The notes under the pieces were generated by a model. It searched no databases, had not been told where the DNA came from, and saw only the letters and a list, made by a program, of their open reading frames with translations. Both the position numbers and the translations under genes were made by a program. Below are positions 1 to 5,540 of a DNA stretch of 6,764 nt, one piece after another (the first letter of the stretch is position 1; every line of letters starts with the position of its first letter). The DNA is taken from the NCBI GenBank assembly GCA_020849205.1, contig JADLGS010000038.1, positions 1 to 6,764 of the forward strand, given 5' to 3'. This DNA is from Candidatus Falkowiibacteriota bacterium. GTDB taxonomy: Bacteria; Patescibacteriota; Patescibacteriia; CAIXNZ01; JADLGS01.

Positions 1-1
1 T

Positions 2-91
2 AAAGCTGGTCAAACAATTGATTTCAAGATTGTGTCTATTGAACCAAAGGAACACAGACTTGGACTCTCACTCAAAGCTTTGAAGAAATAA
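2..91 (+). CDS. rpsA: 30S ribosomal protein S1, C-terminal end (partial)
   Basis: Only the last 29 codons are inside the window; the gene enters from the left and ends at TAA 89-91. The residues read GQTIDFKIVSIEPKEHRLGL followed by SLKALKK, which is the final strands of an S1 (OB-fold) RNA-binding domain: a G-x-x-I-x-x-K-I-x-x-I-(D/E) strand, then the R-(L/I)-x-L-S-x-K close. Ribosomal protein S1 consists of tandem S1 domains and helps the 30S subunit capture mRNA. Known family pattern plus position at the very C-terminus make S1 the best call; another multi-S1-domain protein cannot be excluded from so short a piece. An intrinsic terminator starts 4 bases after the stop, so the gene is the last of its transcript. 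Confidence 0.75.
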   Translation, partial: KAGQTIDFKIVSIEPKEHRLGLSLKALKK

Positions 92-94
92 TGA

Positions 95-123
95 AAAAAC
101 AGCCCTATTATGGGGCTGTTTTT
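95..123. terminator. Bidirectional intrinsic terminator between rpsA and the 125-343 gene
   Basis: An 11-bp perfect stem (95-105 with 113-123, AAAAACAGCCC / GGGCTGTTTTT) encloses a 7-base loop. On the + strand the stem runs into a T tract, closing rpsA; on the - strand the A tract 94-99 supplies the T tail for the gene whose stop is at 125-127. It therefore serves both convergent genes. Confidence 0.85.
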
Positions 124-124
124 G

Positions 125-343
125 TTATCTACCAAGTAATTGTCGAGAAGTTTTGATAAACTGATCAATAAAAACAGTTACTGCTGATGGATCGTGTTTT
201 GCAAGCTCAAGCAACTTACTAAACACCTGTTCGTTGTGCGATCCCGGTAACGTCGCAAGTACTTCGAGTTGTTGTTTGATAGTTGATTTGTTATCTAGCG
301 CAGAAGCATCAATGAGGGCATGGAGTTCAATGATTACTTGCAT
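125..343 (-). CDS. Small helical hypothetical protein, 72 aa
   Basis: Reads from ATG (343-341) to TAA (127-125), giving 72 residues starting MQVIIELHALIDASALDNKS. I do not recognise the family. No signal peptide, membrane segment, cysteine pair or nucleotide-binding motif is visible; the sequence looks mainly alpha-helical and soluble, with two leucine-rich stretches (around residues 24-32 and 41-48) and a basic end (TSRQLLGR). It lies 3 bases after the stop codon of the 49-residue gene 347-496 on the same strand, so the two are very probably co-transcribed and translationally coupled; no separate ribosome binding site stands out. It ends against the shared terminator at 95-123. A short real gene is more likely than chance because of this tight arrangement. 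Confidence 0.6.
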   Translation of the reverse strand: MQVIIELHALIDASALDNKSTIKQQLEVLATLPGSHNEQVFSKLLELAKHDPSAVTVFIDQFIKTSRQLLGR

Positions 344-346
344 AGT

Positions 347-496
347 TTAGGCTTTAAGTAATTCTTCGAGCGCCTTAGCTAAATCATCTTTTGCGACAGA
401 TTTTGCATATGCGTCACCAAGTTTTTCTGGGGTAATCGCCTCTTTTTGCTCAGGTTTCTTAAAAGTATTGATAAATTTTTGAATCATTTCATTCAT
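347..496 (-). CDS. Very small hypothetical protein, 49 aa
   Basis: ATG (496-494) to TAA (349-347) gives 49 residues: MNEMIQKFINTFKKPEQKEA, then ITPEKLGDAYAKSVAKDDLA and KALEELLKA. The product is a charged, two-helix polypeptide: an amphipathic N-terminal helix (residues 1-13), a Pro/Glu linker, and a C-terminal helix rich in Lys, Ala and Leu. I do not recognise a family. The stop is 3 bases from the start of the next gene (125-343), so they form a two-gene unit. No clear Shine-Dalgarno sequence precedes the ATG; an internal ATG at 487-485 is an alternative start. A hairpin with a T tail on the same strand (537-571) lies 41 bases upstream, so expression may depend on read-through of that terminator or on a promoter after it. 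Confidence 0.5.
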   Translation of the reverse strand: MNEMIQKFINTFKKPEQKEAITPEKLGDAYAKSVAKDDLAKALEELLKA

Positions 497-536
497 AAAG
501 TATTGTTACTACACCACTAGTGTATCGTGATTTACT

Positions 537-571
537 AAAAAAGAAAAGAGAGGCACAAGTGTGTGACTCTC
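537..571 (-). terminator. Intrinsic terminator or attenuator on the - strand
   Basis: On the - strand, GAGAG-T-CACA / TGTG-C-CTCTC forms nine pairs with one internal mismatch and a 4-base loop (548-571), followed directly by TTTTCTTTTTT (547-537). This is a good Rho-independent terminator. The only things it can end are a non-coding transcript from the 580-1030 region or, as an attenuator, a leader of the 347-496 gene. Confidence 0.65.
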
Positions 572-725
572 CTCTGTGTATGAAATTGGATGGCTCGTAG
601 CCCGTATGTATAAATTTTGGGGCGTGAGGCACCTTAAGTAAAATTTGGCACGAATGGGTTAACTCTCTGCAAGAGTTTCTCAACAGGTTGTTGAGGGCGG
701 CAAATGTACGAACCATTCGTAATCT
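572..725 (-). ncRNA. Candidate structured RNA or leader (unknown family)
   Basis: This stretch has no convincing gene but folds neatly. A closing stem pairs 650-660 with 711-720 (ACGAATGG-G-TT with AACCATTCGT, one bulged base). Inside it sit two hairpins: 661-677 (AACTCT / AGAGTT, 5-base loop) and 679-695 (CTCAACA / TGTTGAG, 3-base loop). Outside are a 7-bp stem 612-618 with 640-646 and a small hairpin at 592-602 (GGCT CGT AGCC). On the - strand it ends in the terminator at 537-571, which sets the likely direction. I searched by eye for marks of tmRNA, RNase P RNA, 4.5S RNA, 6S RNA and tRNA and saw none. It may be a stand-alone RNA or a regulatory leader of the genes at 496-125. Confidence 0.4.
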
Positions 726-794
726 TGTGGGGATATTGTGTTAAAGAATGAAAATATCCTTAACTCTTTACTGCCCAACGGTGACACATCAGCG

Positions 795-847
795 TGACTC
801 CATCTGACTTCACTCCAACAACTTTGAAGTGGACTCAGATGGGGTCA
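795..847. repeat. 53-base imperfect palindrome with transposon-end-like arms
   Basis: The arms TGAC-T-CCATCTGA (795-807) and TCAGATGG-G-GTCA (835-847) pair through 13 positions with one G-T wobble. The inner part continues with CAC/GTG pairs around a short loop. The near-perfect ends beginning TGAC and ending GTCA resemble terminal inverted repeats of an insertion sequence or a tiny non-autonomous element, but no transposase and no target duplication are visible. It could equally be a hairpin of a transcribed RNA. Confidence 0.45.
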
Positions 848-867
848 AACCTTTTTAGGATGCGCAC

Positions 868-930
868 CTTCCATTATTTTTGTATTTTTATTTTTGTGCG
901 TTCTTTAACGGACGCAAATATAATGGGAAG
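868..930. repeat. Long AT-rich inverted repeat
   Basis: CCATTATTTTTG (871-882) pairs with CAAATATAATGG (915-926) at 11 of 12 positions, extended by CTT/AAG (868-870 with 928-930, one bulged G). The 32-base interior contains a further GCGT/ACGC pairing. A second small palindrome, ATGAACC-GG-GGTTCAT, lies at 950-965. The rest of 850-1144 shows no gene that I can support. Confidence 0.4.
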
Positions 931-1031
931 TACAGAGTACAAACCGAAGATGAACCGGGGTTCATTTTCAGTTTCTCGCCAAAAGATTTATTACTCAAAT
1001 TAATGAGCTAGAATGTACAAATTACACTACT

Positions 1032-1060
1032 ATAATACCATATTTTAGCCTTCAGTACAA
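1032..1060 (-). promoter_or_regulatory. Candidate sigma-70-type promoter reading leftwards
   Basis: On the - strand, TTGTAC (1060-1055) and TATTAT (1037-1032) are separated by exactly 17 bases, with a start expected near 1025. It points into the gene-free, hairpin-rich region that ends at the terminator 537-571. A second possible element on the same strand is an extended -10, TGCTATACT, around 1112-1120. Confidence 0.4.
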
Positions 1061-1144
1061 GGCAAGAACATATATACTTGGCTAAAAATAGCATTAATTT
1101 ACCTTAAAAGTATAGCACACATTGAACACTTTTTGTATACAAGG

Positions 1145-2461
1145 TTACTTAAAACAGAGCAAAAACTGTGGATAACCTTGTGGATATGTTGATAACAAGT
1201 AGGTATCAAAGAATTGCGCTACCCCACCCTGAGTTCTTGAGACAAAGTAGTCACCCTGAGGGTTAATTACACAACCTTCCATTTCCTTGGCTGTGATTTG
1301 AGGTTCAGTGTTTCGCGCTACCTCAACAAACCCATCACCCTCCTTGATACTAAAGATGTCTTGATCGACATATGAAACAATCCCGTCTTGCACGGTTACC
1401 TGATCCCTGTTTAAGGCAAAAACAGGGATGGTTGATTTGTCGGGTAGTTGTTGTTGATAGGTGGTAGCATAGAGATTTCGAAGATATTCCTCAAAATACA
1501 CCTCCAATGCCTTAGCGACAGCATGGGTATCACTCGTAGCAAGACGAGCATGCATTTTTTGTTTACCATCACCCACAACATCAATCTCTGTGATTAAATC
1601 AGGGGATATTTTTGGTTGATTATGTAGCTTATTCCCTAATGTTAGATATTTAAGCGCAATGGTAGGGGTAAGATGAGTAACAATGCGGTAAACAAAGTCT
1701 TGATTGGTGGTGAACTGCGCAGTCTGCGTTCCGTGATATTGCGTTGTTTTGATAATAACAGCATTATCTCGAGCTTCGAGTAAGGCGGTAAACGGAAACT
1801 GTGAAGTTACTTGTGAAATATCAAGCGCTGATTGTGTGAAATCTTTCATCACCAACTGAGCCCCTTCCTGTGTAAGATACACAAAGCCTTTACCAAATTC
1901 GATAGCTTGGCGAGGCACAGATAAGCTGAGATTAGTATCCATACCTGCAATTTGATGCGATGTTACTGCTTTAATTTGATCAATAACTGAGGCGTCTTTG
2001 GCAATAACAAGATAATTTTGCGAAGAAATGCCATGCGTAACCGCAAAAGCGGTATATCCTTGTTCAAACAAAACAGCATAAAACGGATCATTTGCGTCGA
2101 TTTTTTTGTTGGTCGCAAAAATCATGAGATGTTTACTCACGTCATCCCCTAGTATTGCAAAAGAGAAATTGTAGTGAACGGTGTCATCAAGCGTTGCACT
2201 TAAAAATTGGATAAGAGAAAGCTTGAATGCGGGCGTGAGCGTCAGTTTTTCTAGATATGGATACGTTGCTGCTCTGCCATCAATATGAAGTGAGGCGACA
2301 AAATGTGCTGATTTGGGAATAAATCTTAAAATGTCTTGCTTTGAACCATTGAGAAATACAAAAAACGCGAATAACGCGCACAACAATGCTATCATCACCC
2401 CACCAATCACTTTTTTGTACCGCTGGTACCACGGTTTTTGTATCAATTCGAGTTGCTCCAT
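1145..2461 (-). CDS. Membrane-anchored extracytoplasmic protein of unknown function, 438 aa
   Basis: ATG (2461-2459) to TAA (1147-1145). Residues 1-17 are cytoplasmic-looking and end in basic YQRYKK; residues about 19-38 (VIGGVMIALLCALFAFFVFL) form one strong membrane helix; the remaining ~400 residues are hydrophilic, rich in beta-prone Thr/Val/Gln stretches, and probably lie outside the membrane (positive-inside rule). No cleavage site, lipobox or sortase motif is seen and only two Cys occur late in the chain (near residues 393 and 436). The layout recalls large N-anchored proteins annotated as DUF3352-like in CPR genomes, but I see no diagnostic motif, so I leave it as unknown. It stands alone, divergent from the 2578 gene. 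No Shine-Dalgarno precedes the ATG, while a TATACT box ends 6 bases upstream, which suggests a leaderless message. Confidence 0.8.
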   Translation of the reverse strand: MEQLELIQKPWYQRYKKVIGGVMIALLCALFAFFVFLNGSKQDILRFIPKSAHFVASLHIDGRAATYPYLEKLTLTPAFKLSLIQFLSATLDDTVHYNFSFAILGDDVSKHLMIFATNKKIDANDPFYAVLFEQGYTAFAVTHGISSQNYLVIAKDASVIDQIKAVTSHQIAGMDTNLSLSVPRQAIEFGKGFVYLTQEGAQLVMKDFTQSALDISQVTSQFPFTALLEARDNAVIIKTTQYHGTQTAQFTTNQDFVYRIVTHLTPTIALKYLTLGNKLHNQPKISPDLITEIDVVGDGKQKMHARLATSDTHAVAKALEVYFEEYLRNLYATTYQQQLPDKSTIPVFALNRDQVTVQDGIVSYVDQDIFSIKEGDGFVEVARNTEPQITAKEMEGCVINPQGDYFVSRTQGGVAQFFDTYLLSTYPQGYPQFLLCFK

Positions 2462-2467
2462 GGGTAT

Positions 2468-2473
2468 AGTATA
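2468..2473 (-). promoter_or_regulatory. -10 box for the 438-aa gene, probably giving a leaderless mRNA
   Basis: TATACT on the - strand ends 6 bases before the ATG at 2461, so transcription would start at or next to the start codon. The matching -35 position (about 2491-2496, TTTCTT) is poor. The absence of any ribosome binding site agrees with a leaderless start. Confidence 0.4.
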
Positions 2474-2500
2474 AAGGAGAAAGGAGAAAGAAGAAAGGAG
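2473..2500. repeat. Purine-rich heptamer repeat, 4 copies
   Basis: Four head-to-tail heptamers: AAAGGAG, AAAGGAG, AAAGAAG, AAAGGAG. It lies in the divergent intergenic space between the 438-aa gene and the 2578 gene. Heptamer repeats of similar style occur at 6317-6344 and 6507-6541. Confidence 0.7.
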
Positions 2501-2516
2501 ATTGAATTATTTAGCA

Positions 2517-2545
2517 TTGACAGATACTCTCTCCTAACATACAGT
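2517..2545 (+). promoter_or_regulatory. Strong sigma-70-type promoter for the 2578 gene
   Basis: A perfect -35 box TTGACA (2517-2522) and TACAGT (2540-2545) are spaced by 17 bases. The start would fall near 2552, giving a leader of about 26 bases that carries the ribosome binding site AAAGGA (2566-2571), 6 bases before the ATG at 2578. Confidence 0.7.
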
Positions 2546-2577
2546 TATAGTAATTTGCACCTAACAAAGGATGTTCT

Positions 2578-2964
2578 ATGCTTCCAGTGACGGTTAGAAT
2601 TCTTATCACGCCTTCAAAGCTAGCTAAAGTCGATTTACCATTGGCTGATCAATTATTTACATTTGAAAAAGATTACAAACCATCTGAAATTTCTTTTGAG
2701 GACGATAAGCTGATAATTCCACTTTGTGGTAATAGGCTCAAAATTCCTCATTATAGCTACATTCAAAAAGATCAACCACAAGCAAAAATGTACACGGTTG
2801 AAAATCGTTTGGATGGCAAAAAAACGATTACACTTTCGTTTTTTAATGAAAATTTTCACACCATGAATCCAGGTATTGCCGTAGCACTTATCAATACCTT
2901 CCCCTTACTTATTAGCGATCCAACCTGGAAACAATCCCTCAACACCCCCGCCGCTACCCCGTAG
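2578..2964 (+). CDS. Small hypothetical protein, 128 aa
   Basis: Start ATG 2578 is set by AAAGGA six bases upstream and by the promoter at 2517-2545; the stop TAG (2962-2964) lies inside the terminator stem. The protein begins MLPVTVRILITPSKLAKVDL and looks like a compact alpha/beta soluble protein without signal peptide or membrane segment. It has a single Cys (about residue 50, PLCGNR) and a Pro/Ala tail (NTPAATP). I do not recognise it. Its C-terminal motif LISDPTWKQSL resembles AISSNPLWTKSV at the same place in the next gene (3042-3419), and both genes have the same layout: own ribosome binding site, ~125 codons and a terminator with an identical CCGCTAC/GTAGCGG stem. They may be distant duplicates, perhaps orphan small proteins of the lineage. 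Confidence 0.75.
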   Translation: MLPVTVRILITPSKLAKVDLPLADQLFTFEKDYKPSEISFEDDKLIIPLCGNRLKIPHYSYIQKDQPQAKMYTVENRLDGKKTITLSFFNENFHTMNPGIAVALINTFPLLISDPTWKQSLNTPAATP

Positions 2965-2973
2965 CGGTTTTTT
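2951..2973 (+). terminator. Intrinsic terminator of the 2578 gene
   Basis: CCGCTAC (2951-2957) pairs with GTAGCGG (2961-2967) across a CCC loop, followed by TTTTTT. The stop codon of the gene is part of the right arm. The stem is identical to that at 3428-3444. Confidence 0.9.
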
Positions 2974-2985
2974 ATTGAATTCACT

Positions 2986-3021
2986 TTGACTCTTTGCATA
3001 ACTCTTGTTACTGTATACATA
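2986..3021 (+). promoter_or_regulatory. Possible promoter for the 3042 gene
   Basis: TTGCAT (2994-2999) lies 16 bases before TACATA (3016-3021); an alternative -35 is TTGACT at 2986-2991 with TATACA at 3014-3019 but a long 22-base spacer. The gene needs its own promoter because a strong terminator sits just upstream. The boxes are imperfect. Confidence 0.35.
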
Positions 3022-3041
3022 ATTCGCACAAAAGGAGAATT

Positions 3042-3419
3042 ATGATTAACGCATACCTTAAAGTACGCACAATTGTCAAAACAAATAAGCCAGGTGAAAT
3101 TACTAGTTTTTTTAGGGAAATCTACGAGCTAAAAGAACCCATCCTCATTCCACATGCACCATCTCATGGTCACCACATCACCATTCCTATATCAGAAACG
3201 CAAGAACTTTTTTTCCCACTGGTTTTAATTGACAGTATGAGATCAACCTTAAATGCACGCATTGATGTTATGGTTGATCAAAGAAAAACTGATCAAAATG
3301 CAATCGTACGCCTTTCTAGTAAAGGTGTTCACATTGACCTTTTTGTAACAAATAATCACCAGCTATACTACGCAATAAGCTCAAATCCACTTTGGACAAA
3401 AAGTGTAATTCAAAAATAA
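3042..3419 (+). CDS. Small hypothetical protein, 125 aa
   Basis: The start ATG 3042 is chosen over an in-frame upstream ATG at 2994 because AAAGGAG (3031-3037) lies 4 bases before it and because the longer version would overlap the putative promoter. The stop is TAA 3417-3419. The protein begins MINAYLKVRTIVKTNKPGEI and is soluble, with beta-strand-like stretches (HHITIPI, VHIDLFV, QLYYAI), several His residues around 46-53 (PHAPSHGHH) and no Cys after the chosen start. No family recognised. The His cluster could bind metal but no catalytic pattern can be assigned. The C-terminal ISSNPLWTKSV echoes ISDPTWKQSL of the upstream gene, suggesting common ancestry. It is monocistronic, enclosed by two terminators. 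Confidence 0.75.
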   Translation: MINAYLKVRTIVKTNKPGEITSFFREIYELKEPILIPHAPSHGHHITIPISETQELFFPLVLIDSMRSTLNARIDVMVDQRKTDQNAIVRLSSKGVHIDLFVTNNHQLYYAISSNPLWTKSVIQK

Positions 3420-3427
3420 CTCTTCTT

Positions 3428-3450
3428 CCGCTACTTAGTAGCGGTTTTTT
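3428..3450 (+). terminator. Intrinsic terminator of the 3042 gene
   Basis: CCGCTAC (3428-3434) pairs with GTAGCGG (3438-3444) across a TTA loop, then TTTTTT. It insulates the tas transcription unit that follows. Confidence 0.9.
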
Positions 3451-3466
3451 ATTTCACCTTTCAAAG

Positions 3467-3539
3467 TATAATACACCCTTCCATCTAGAAGAAGCCAGTC
3501 GTGTATATTATTGACGTAATGAAATTCATATGGTAAAAA
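3467..3539 (+). promoter_or_regulatory. Promoter region of the tas gene and guide array
   Basis: Two candidates are visible. One is a perfect -10 TATAAT at 3467-3472, whose -35 position falls in the T tract of the preceding terminator (poor match). The other is TTGACG (3511-3516) with TAAAAA (3534-3539) at a 17-base spacing. Either would lie 60-130 bases before the ATG at 3598, and a promoter is required here because a terminator ends at 3450. Confidence 0.4.
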
Positions 3540-3597
3540 CAAGTATTGCGCAATGAAGTGCAATTACTGTCTGAAAGGACGAAAAGGTGTTCATTTT

Positions 3598-5007
3598 ATG
3601 AGTCGAATTATAGGGATTCAGCATAAGGTCAAGCGTACTGCTCAAGGTGAAGCGAGGCCAACGGTTGTGTACATTATCGATGGCGATAAACACACATCCC
3701 GCAAATTGGCCGACGAGGACGCTGAGTTGAATTTTGTCCTTGGTAAGCTTGAAATCACGCAAGCAGGTAAAACGATTACCGAAGGCGTGAGAGAAGGCGA
3801 TTCTATTGCTATGATGCTTGGTGGTTCGGGAAACTATTTGGCTTATGCACTTGCCCGACAAGCGATGAGCGTTGGCGCAAAAGTTTACCGTGTTCCTGCT
3901 TTTAAGGTTAAAGCATATCGCGAACAACAAGCGAATGAGTTGACTGACGTTTCGACAAAAAAGAAACAAAAGAAGGTCAAAGAAAAAGTTGAAGATTCCC
4001 GACTCCTTGCAGAAATGCTTATCTCGCAACCCAGTGAATTCTTGGAAGTTGATATTCGCGCGCTCAATGTCATCACCGCAACAGAACTTTTGCGCGCGCG
4101 TACTGATGCCATGAAAGATCGGATTGCGTGTGAGCAACGACTGCGTCAACGCACTATCGGCGCCGTCTACACCAATCCAACCGGATTGTATGCTGAGGGT
4201 GGATTGGAAAAAGCGTTTGATGACATGAAAGCAAACGACATTGTCTTTGCAGCACTCAAAAAACAGGAGGGACAATTGTCACGTGAGCTTGAAAAAGCGT
4301 TGCAAAAAATTCCGGCTTACACCGAAATCTTTGAAAAGGTTGAAGGCGTTGGCCCACTCACCGCAGCGCGCATCATCGCATGTGTTGGAGACATCTCAAA
4401 TTTCGAATCCGACGCAAAGCTCAAGAAGTTTCTGGGCGTGCATGTGATGGAGGATGGTCGCTTTCCACGGCAACGTCGTGGTGAACGCGGTGAATTTAAT
4501 CCCGTTGCTCGTCAGGCGCTCTACTTGATTGCAGATCAGTTCCTGAAGCGGGAAGATTCTGTTTGGGGCAAGAAGCTTCGTGAGTACTGGGCAAAATTCA
4601 AGGCAAAGCATCCGCAGACCCTGGAGATCAATACTTCATTTAAGCCTTTGTTTCACACTATCTCACGCACCTTCATTACGCACGGCATTCCTCACACTCC
4701 ACATCAGACCGAGCTTAAAACACTCGACGATCTGATTATGTATGTGGCAACTGCTAAGGCAAAAGTAACAAGCGTTGACGGTGAATTATCGCTTGTACAC
4801 GAAGAAGTGTTTACTCGCTTTGAAGATGAGATTGCGAAGTTGGAGATTTCTTCAACAACGACATCAAAATCCTTCAACAGCGGACACTTGCTCAGTACTG
4901 CAAAATGGCGCACCGTAACAAAGTTTGTCGAGTGGCTCTTTCGTGAATGGAAAACACTTGAAGCAAAGCCCCAAAACAACAGCGACGAAACAAAAGTTGC
5001 TGCATAA
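3598..5007 (+). CDS. tasR: Tas protein (RuvC-like + Nop domain), TIGR-associated RNA-guided DNA-binding protein
   Basis: 469 residues from ATG 3598, preferred over ATG 3553 because AAAAGGTG (3582-3589) lies 8 bases upstream and the 15 extra residues do not fit the fold. Residues 1-140 resemble the RuvC/DEDD half of IS110 proteins: strand RIIGIQ, strand TVVYIIDGDKH, GGSGNYLAYAL (75-85), VYRVPAFKVKAY (96-107), and EDSRLLAEML (132-141). Residues ~150-245 are a helical, probably coiled-coil region. Residues 248-320 (VEGVGPLTAARIIACVGDIS, then LKKFLGV and NPVARQALYLIADQF) match the IS110 'Transposase_20' helix-hairpin core and equally the Nop domain of box C/D snoRNP proteins. The IS110 C-terminal catalytic serine (SG) is EDG here (285-287). 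By eye the RuvC acids are mostly replaced (Q8, G75, K130), leaving D133. The guide array begins 10 bases after the stop, so gene and guides are likely one transcript. Base composition is more GC-rich than its neighbours. Alternative: a derived IS110-family protein, less likely given the array. Confidence 0.8.
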   Translation: MSRIIGIQHKVKRTAQGEARPTVVYIIDGDKHTSRKLADEDAELNFVLGKLEITQAGKTITEGVREGDSIAMMLGGSGNYLAYALARQAMSVGAKVYRVPAFKVKAYREQQANELTDVSTKKKQKKVKEKVEDSRLLAEMLISQPSEFLEVDIRALNVITATELLRARTDAMKDRIACEQRLRQRTIGAVYTNPTGLYAEGGLEKAFDDMKANDIVFAALKKQEGQLSRELEKALQKIPAYTEIFEKVEGVGPLTAARIIACVGDISNFESDAKLKKFLGVHVMEDGRFPRQRRGERGEFNPVARQALYLIADQFLKREDSVWGKKLREYWAKFKAKHPQTLEINTSFKPLFHTISRTFITHGIPHTPHQTELKTLDDLIMYVATAKAKVTSVDGELSLVHEEVFTRFEDEIAKLEISSTTTSKSFNSGHLLSTAKWRTVTKFVEWLFREWKTLEAKPQNNSDETKVAA

Positions 5008-5017
5008 TCATTTTTTT

Positions 5018-5071
5018 GGTGGACGATCACGTTTTTGTAAAGATATTTTTACGACAAAGTGGATGTCCACC
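5018..5071 (+). ncRNA. Guide unit 1 (class 1)
   Basis: GGTGGAC/GTCCACC closing stem; GGACGA 5021-5026; spacer A TCACGTTTT (5027-5035); TGT 5036-5038; 12-base loop; ACGA 5051-5054; spacer B CAAAGTGGA (5055-5063); TGTCC 5064-5068. The long loop can form a TAAA/TTTA stem. Confidence 0.8.
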
Positions 5072-5076
5072 ACCAT

Positions 5077-5144
5077 CCCGAGCGCAGACACACACCTGCG
5101 CTCGGGACTCTACTTTTGTGGTTAATGTGATTAACTATAAAAGT
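5077..5144 (+). repeat. Array linker 1 (two constant hairpins)
   Basis: First hairpin CCCGAGCGCAG / CTGCGCTCGGG (5077-5087 with 5096-5106), 11 perfect pairs with an ACACACAC loop. Second hairpin GTTAAT-GTG-ATTAAC (5121-5135) inside an outer ACTTTT/AAAAGT stem. Confidence 0.75.
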
Positions 5145-5204
5145 TGGGTAACGAGGACGACTGACCAATTGTTATTACGATTGATGAAATGTCCAACCTA
5201 CCCA
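5145..5204 (+). ncRNA. Guide unit 2 (class 2)
   Basis: TGGGTA (5145-5150) pairs with TACCCA (5199-5204); GGACGA 5155-5160; spacer A CTGACCAAT (5161-5169); TGT 5170-5172; loop TATT; ACGA 5177-5180; spacer B TTGATGAAA (5181-5189); TGTCC 5190-5194. From ACGA through TGT is 36 bases. Confidence 0.85.
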
Positions 5205-5214
5205 GTCATTTTTT

Positions 5215-5272
5215 GAGAAGGACGAATAGTGGAATGTATATAACGACGATAGCCTTGTCCAACTCTTTTCTC
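5215..5272 (+). ncRNA. Guide unit 3 (class 1)
   Basis: GAGAA (5215-5219) pairs with TTCTC (5268-5272); GGACGA 5220-5225; spacer A ATAGTGGAA (5226-5234); TGT 5235-5237; 5-base loop; ACGA 5243-5246; spacer B CGATAGCCT (5247-5255); TGTCC 5256-5260. Confidence 0.85.
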
Positions 5273-5338
5273 CAAGCGTAAGCACACACTTGCGCTTGGA
5301 ATTCAACTTTTGTCGTTAATGTGATTAACTGTAGAAGT
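5272..5338 (+). repeat. Array linker 2
   Basis: CCAAGCG / CGCTTGG with inner AAG/CTT pairs (5272-5299), then the CAACTTTT / AGAAGTTG stem around GTTAAT-GTG-ATTAAC. Nearly identical to linker 5. Confidence 0.75.
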
Positions 5339-5407
5339 TGGGTAAGATGAGACGTAACCGAATCTGTTGAGGTTGCTCAATGATTGATATCTTGTCTCAC
5401 TTACCCA
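5339..5407 (+). ncRNA. Guide unit 4 (class 2, variant GAGACGT edge)
   Basis: Outer stem TGGGTAAG (5339-5346) with CTTACCCA (5400-5407), 8 pairs; inner TGAGAC/GTCTCA. Edge box AGACGT (5350-5355); spacer A AACCGAATC (5356-5364); TGT 5365-5367; hairpin loop TTGAG-GTTG-CTCAA; ATGA 5380-5383 replaces ACGA; spacer B TTGATATCT (5384-5392); TGTCT edge. Near twin of unit 10. Confidence 0.75.
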
Positions 5408-5416
5408 TTCATTTTT

Positions 5417-5474
5417 GAGAAGGACGAACTTGCTGGTGTTAATAACGAAGCGGAGCCTGTCCAACTCATTTCTC
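5417..5474 (+). ncRNA. Guide unit 5 (class 1)
   Basis: GAGAA (5417-5421) pairs with TTCTC (5470-5474); GGACGA 5422-5427; spacer A ACTTGCTGG (5428-5436); TGT 5437-5439; 5-base loop; ACGA 5445-5448; spacer B AGCGGAGCC (5449-5457); TGTCC 5458-5462. Confidence 0.85.
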
Positions 5475-5540
5475 CAAGCGTAGGCACACACCTGCGCTTG
5501 GAATTCAACTTTTGTGGTTAATGTGATTAACTATAGGAGT
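5474..5540 (+). repeat. Array linker 3
   Basis: CCAAGCG / CGCTTGG with inner AGG/CCT pairs (5474-5501) and CACACA loop, then CAACTTT / GGAGTTG around GTTAAT-GTG-ATTAAC. Confidence 0.75.

Noticed and set aside
489..716. 75-aa open frame on the - strand
   Set aside because: It runs through the terminator hairpin at 537-571 and the folded region, has no ribosome binding site and no protein-like composition.
794..1003. 69-aa open frame on the + strand
   Set aside because: It lies entirely over inverted repeats and AT-rich sequence, without ribosome binding site or recognisable protein pattern.
541..1030. tmRNA, RNase P RNA, 6S, 4.5S or tRNA gene
   Set aside because: None of the diagnostic sequences (GGTTCRA T-arm, GAGGAAAGTCC, tmRNA ends, SRP tetraloop region) could be found on either strand; only unassigned hairpins remain.
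3577..3582. GGACGA just upstream of the tas start, like an edge box
   Set aside because: No TGT 9 bases later and no matching ACGA/TGTCC follow; most likely chance in the purine-rich leader.
3526..4275. 249-aa open frame antisense to tas
   Set aside because: Cys- and Phe-rich composition typical of the reverse strand of a real gene; tas has the recognisable domains and ribosome binding site.
5016..5491. Small open frames inside the guide array
   Set aside because: They cross guide units and linkers; sequence constraint follows RNA pairing and not codons.
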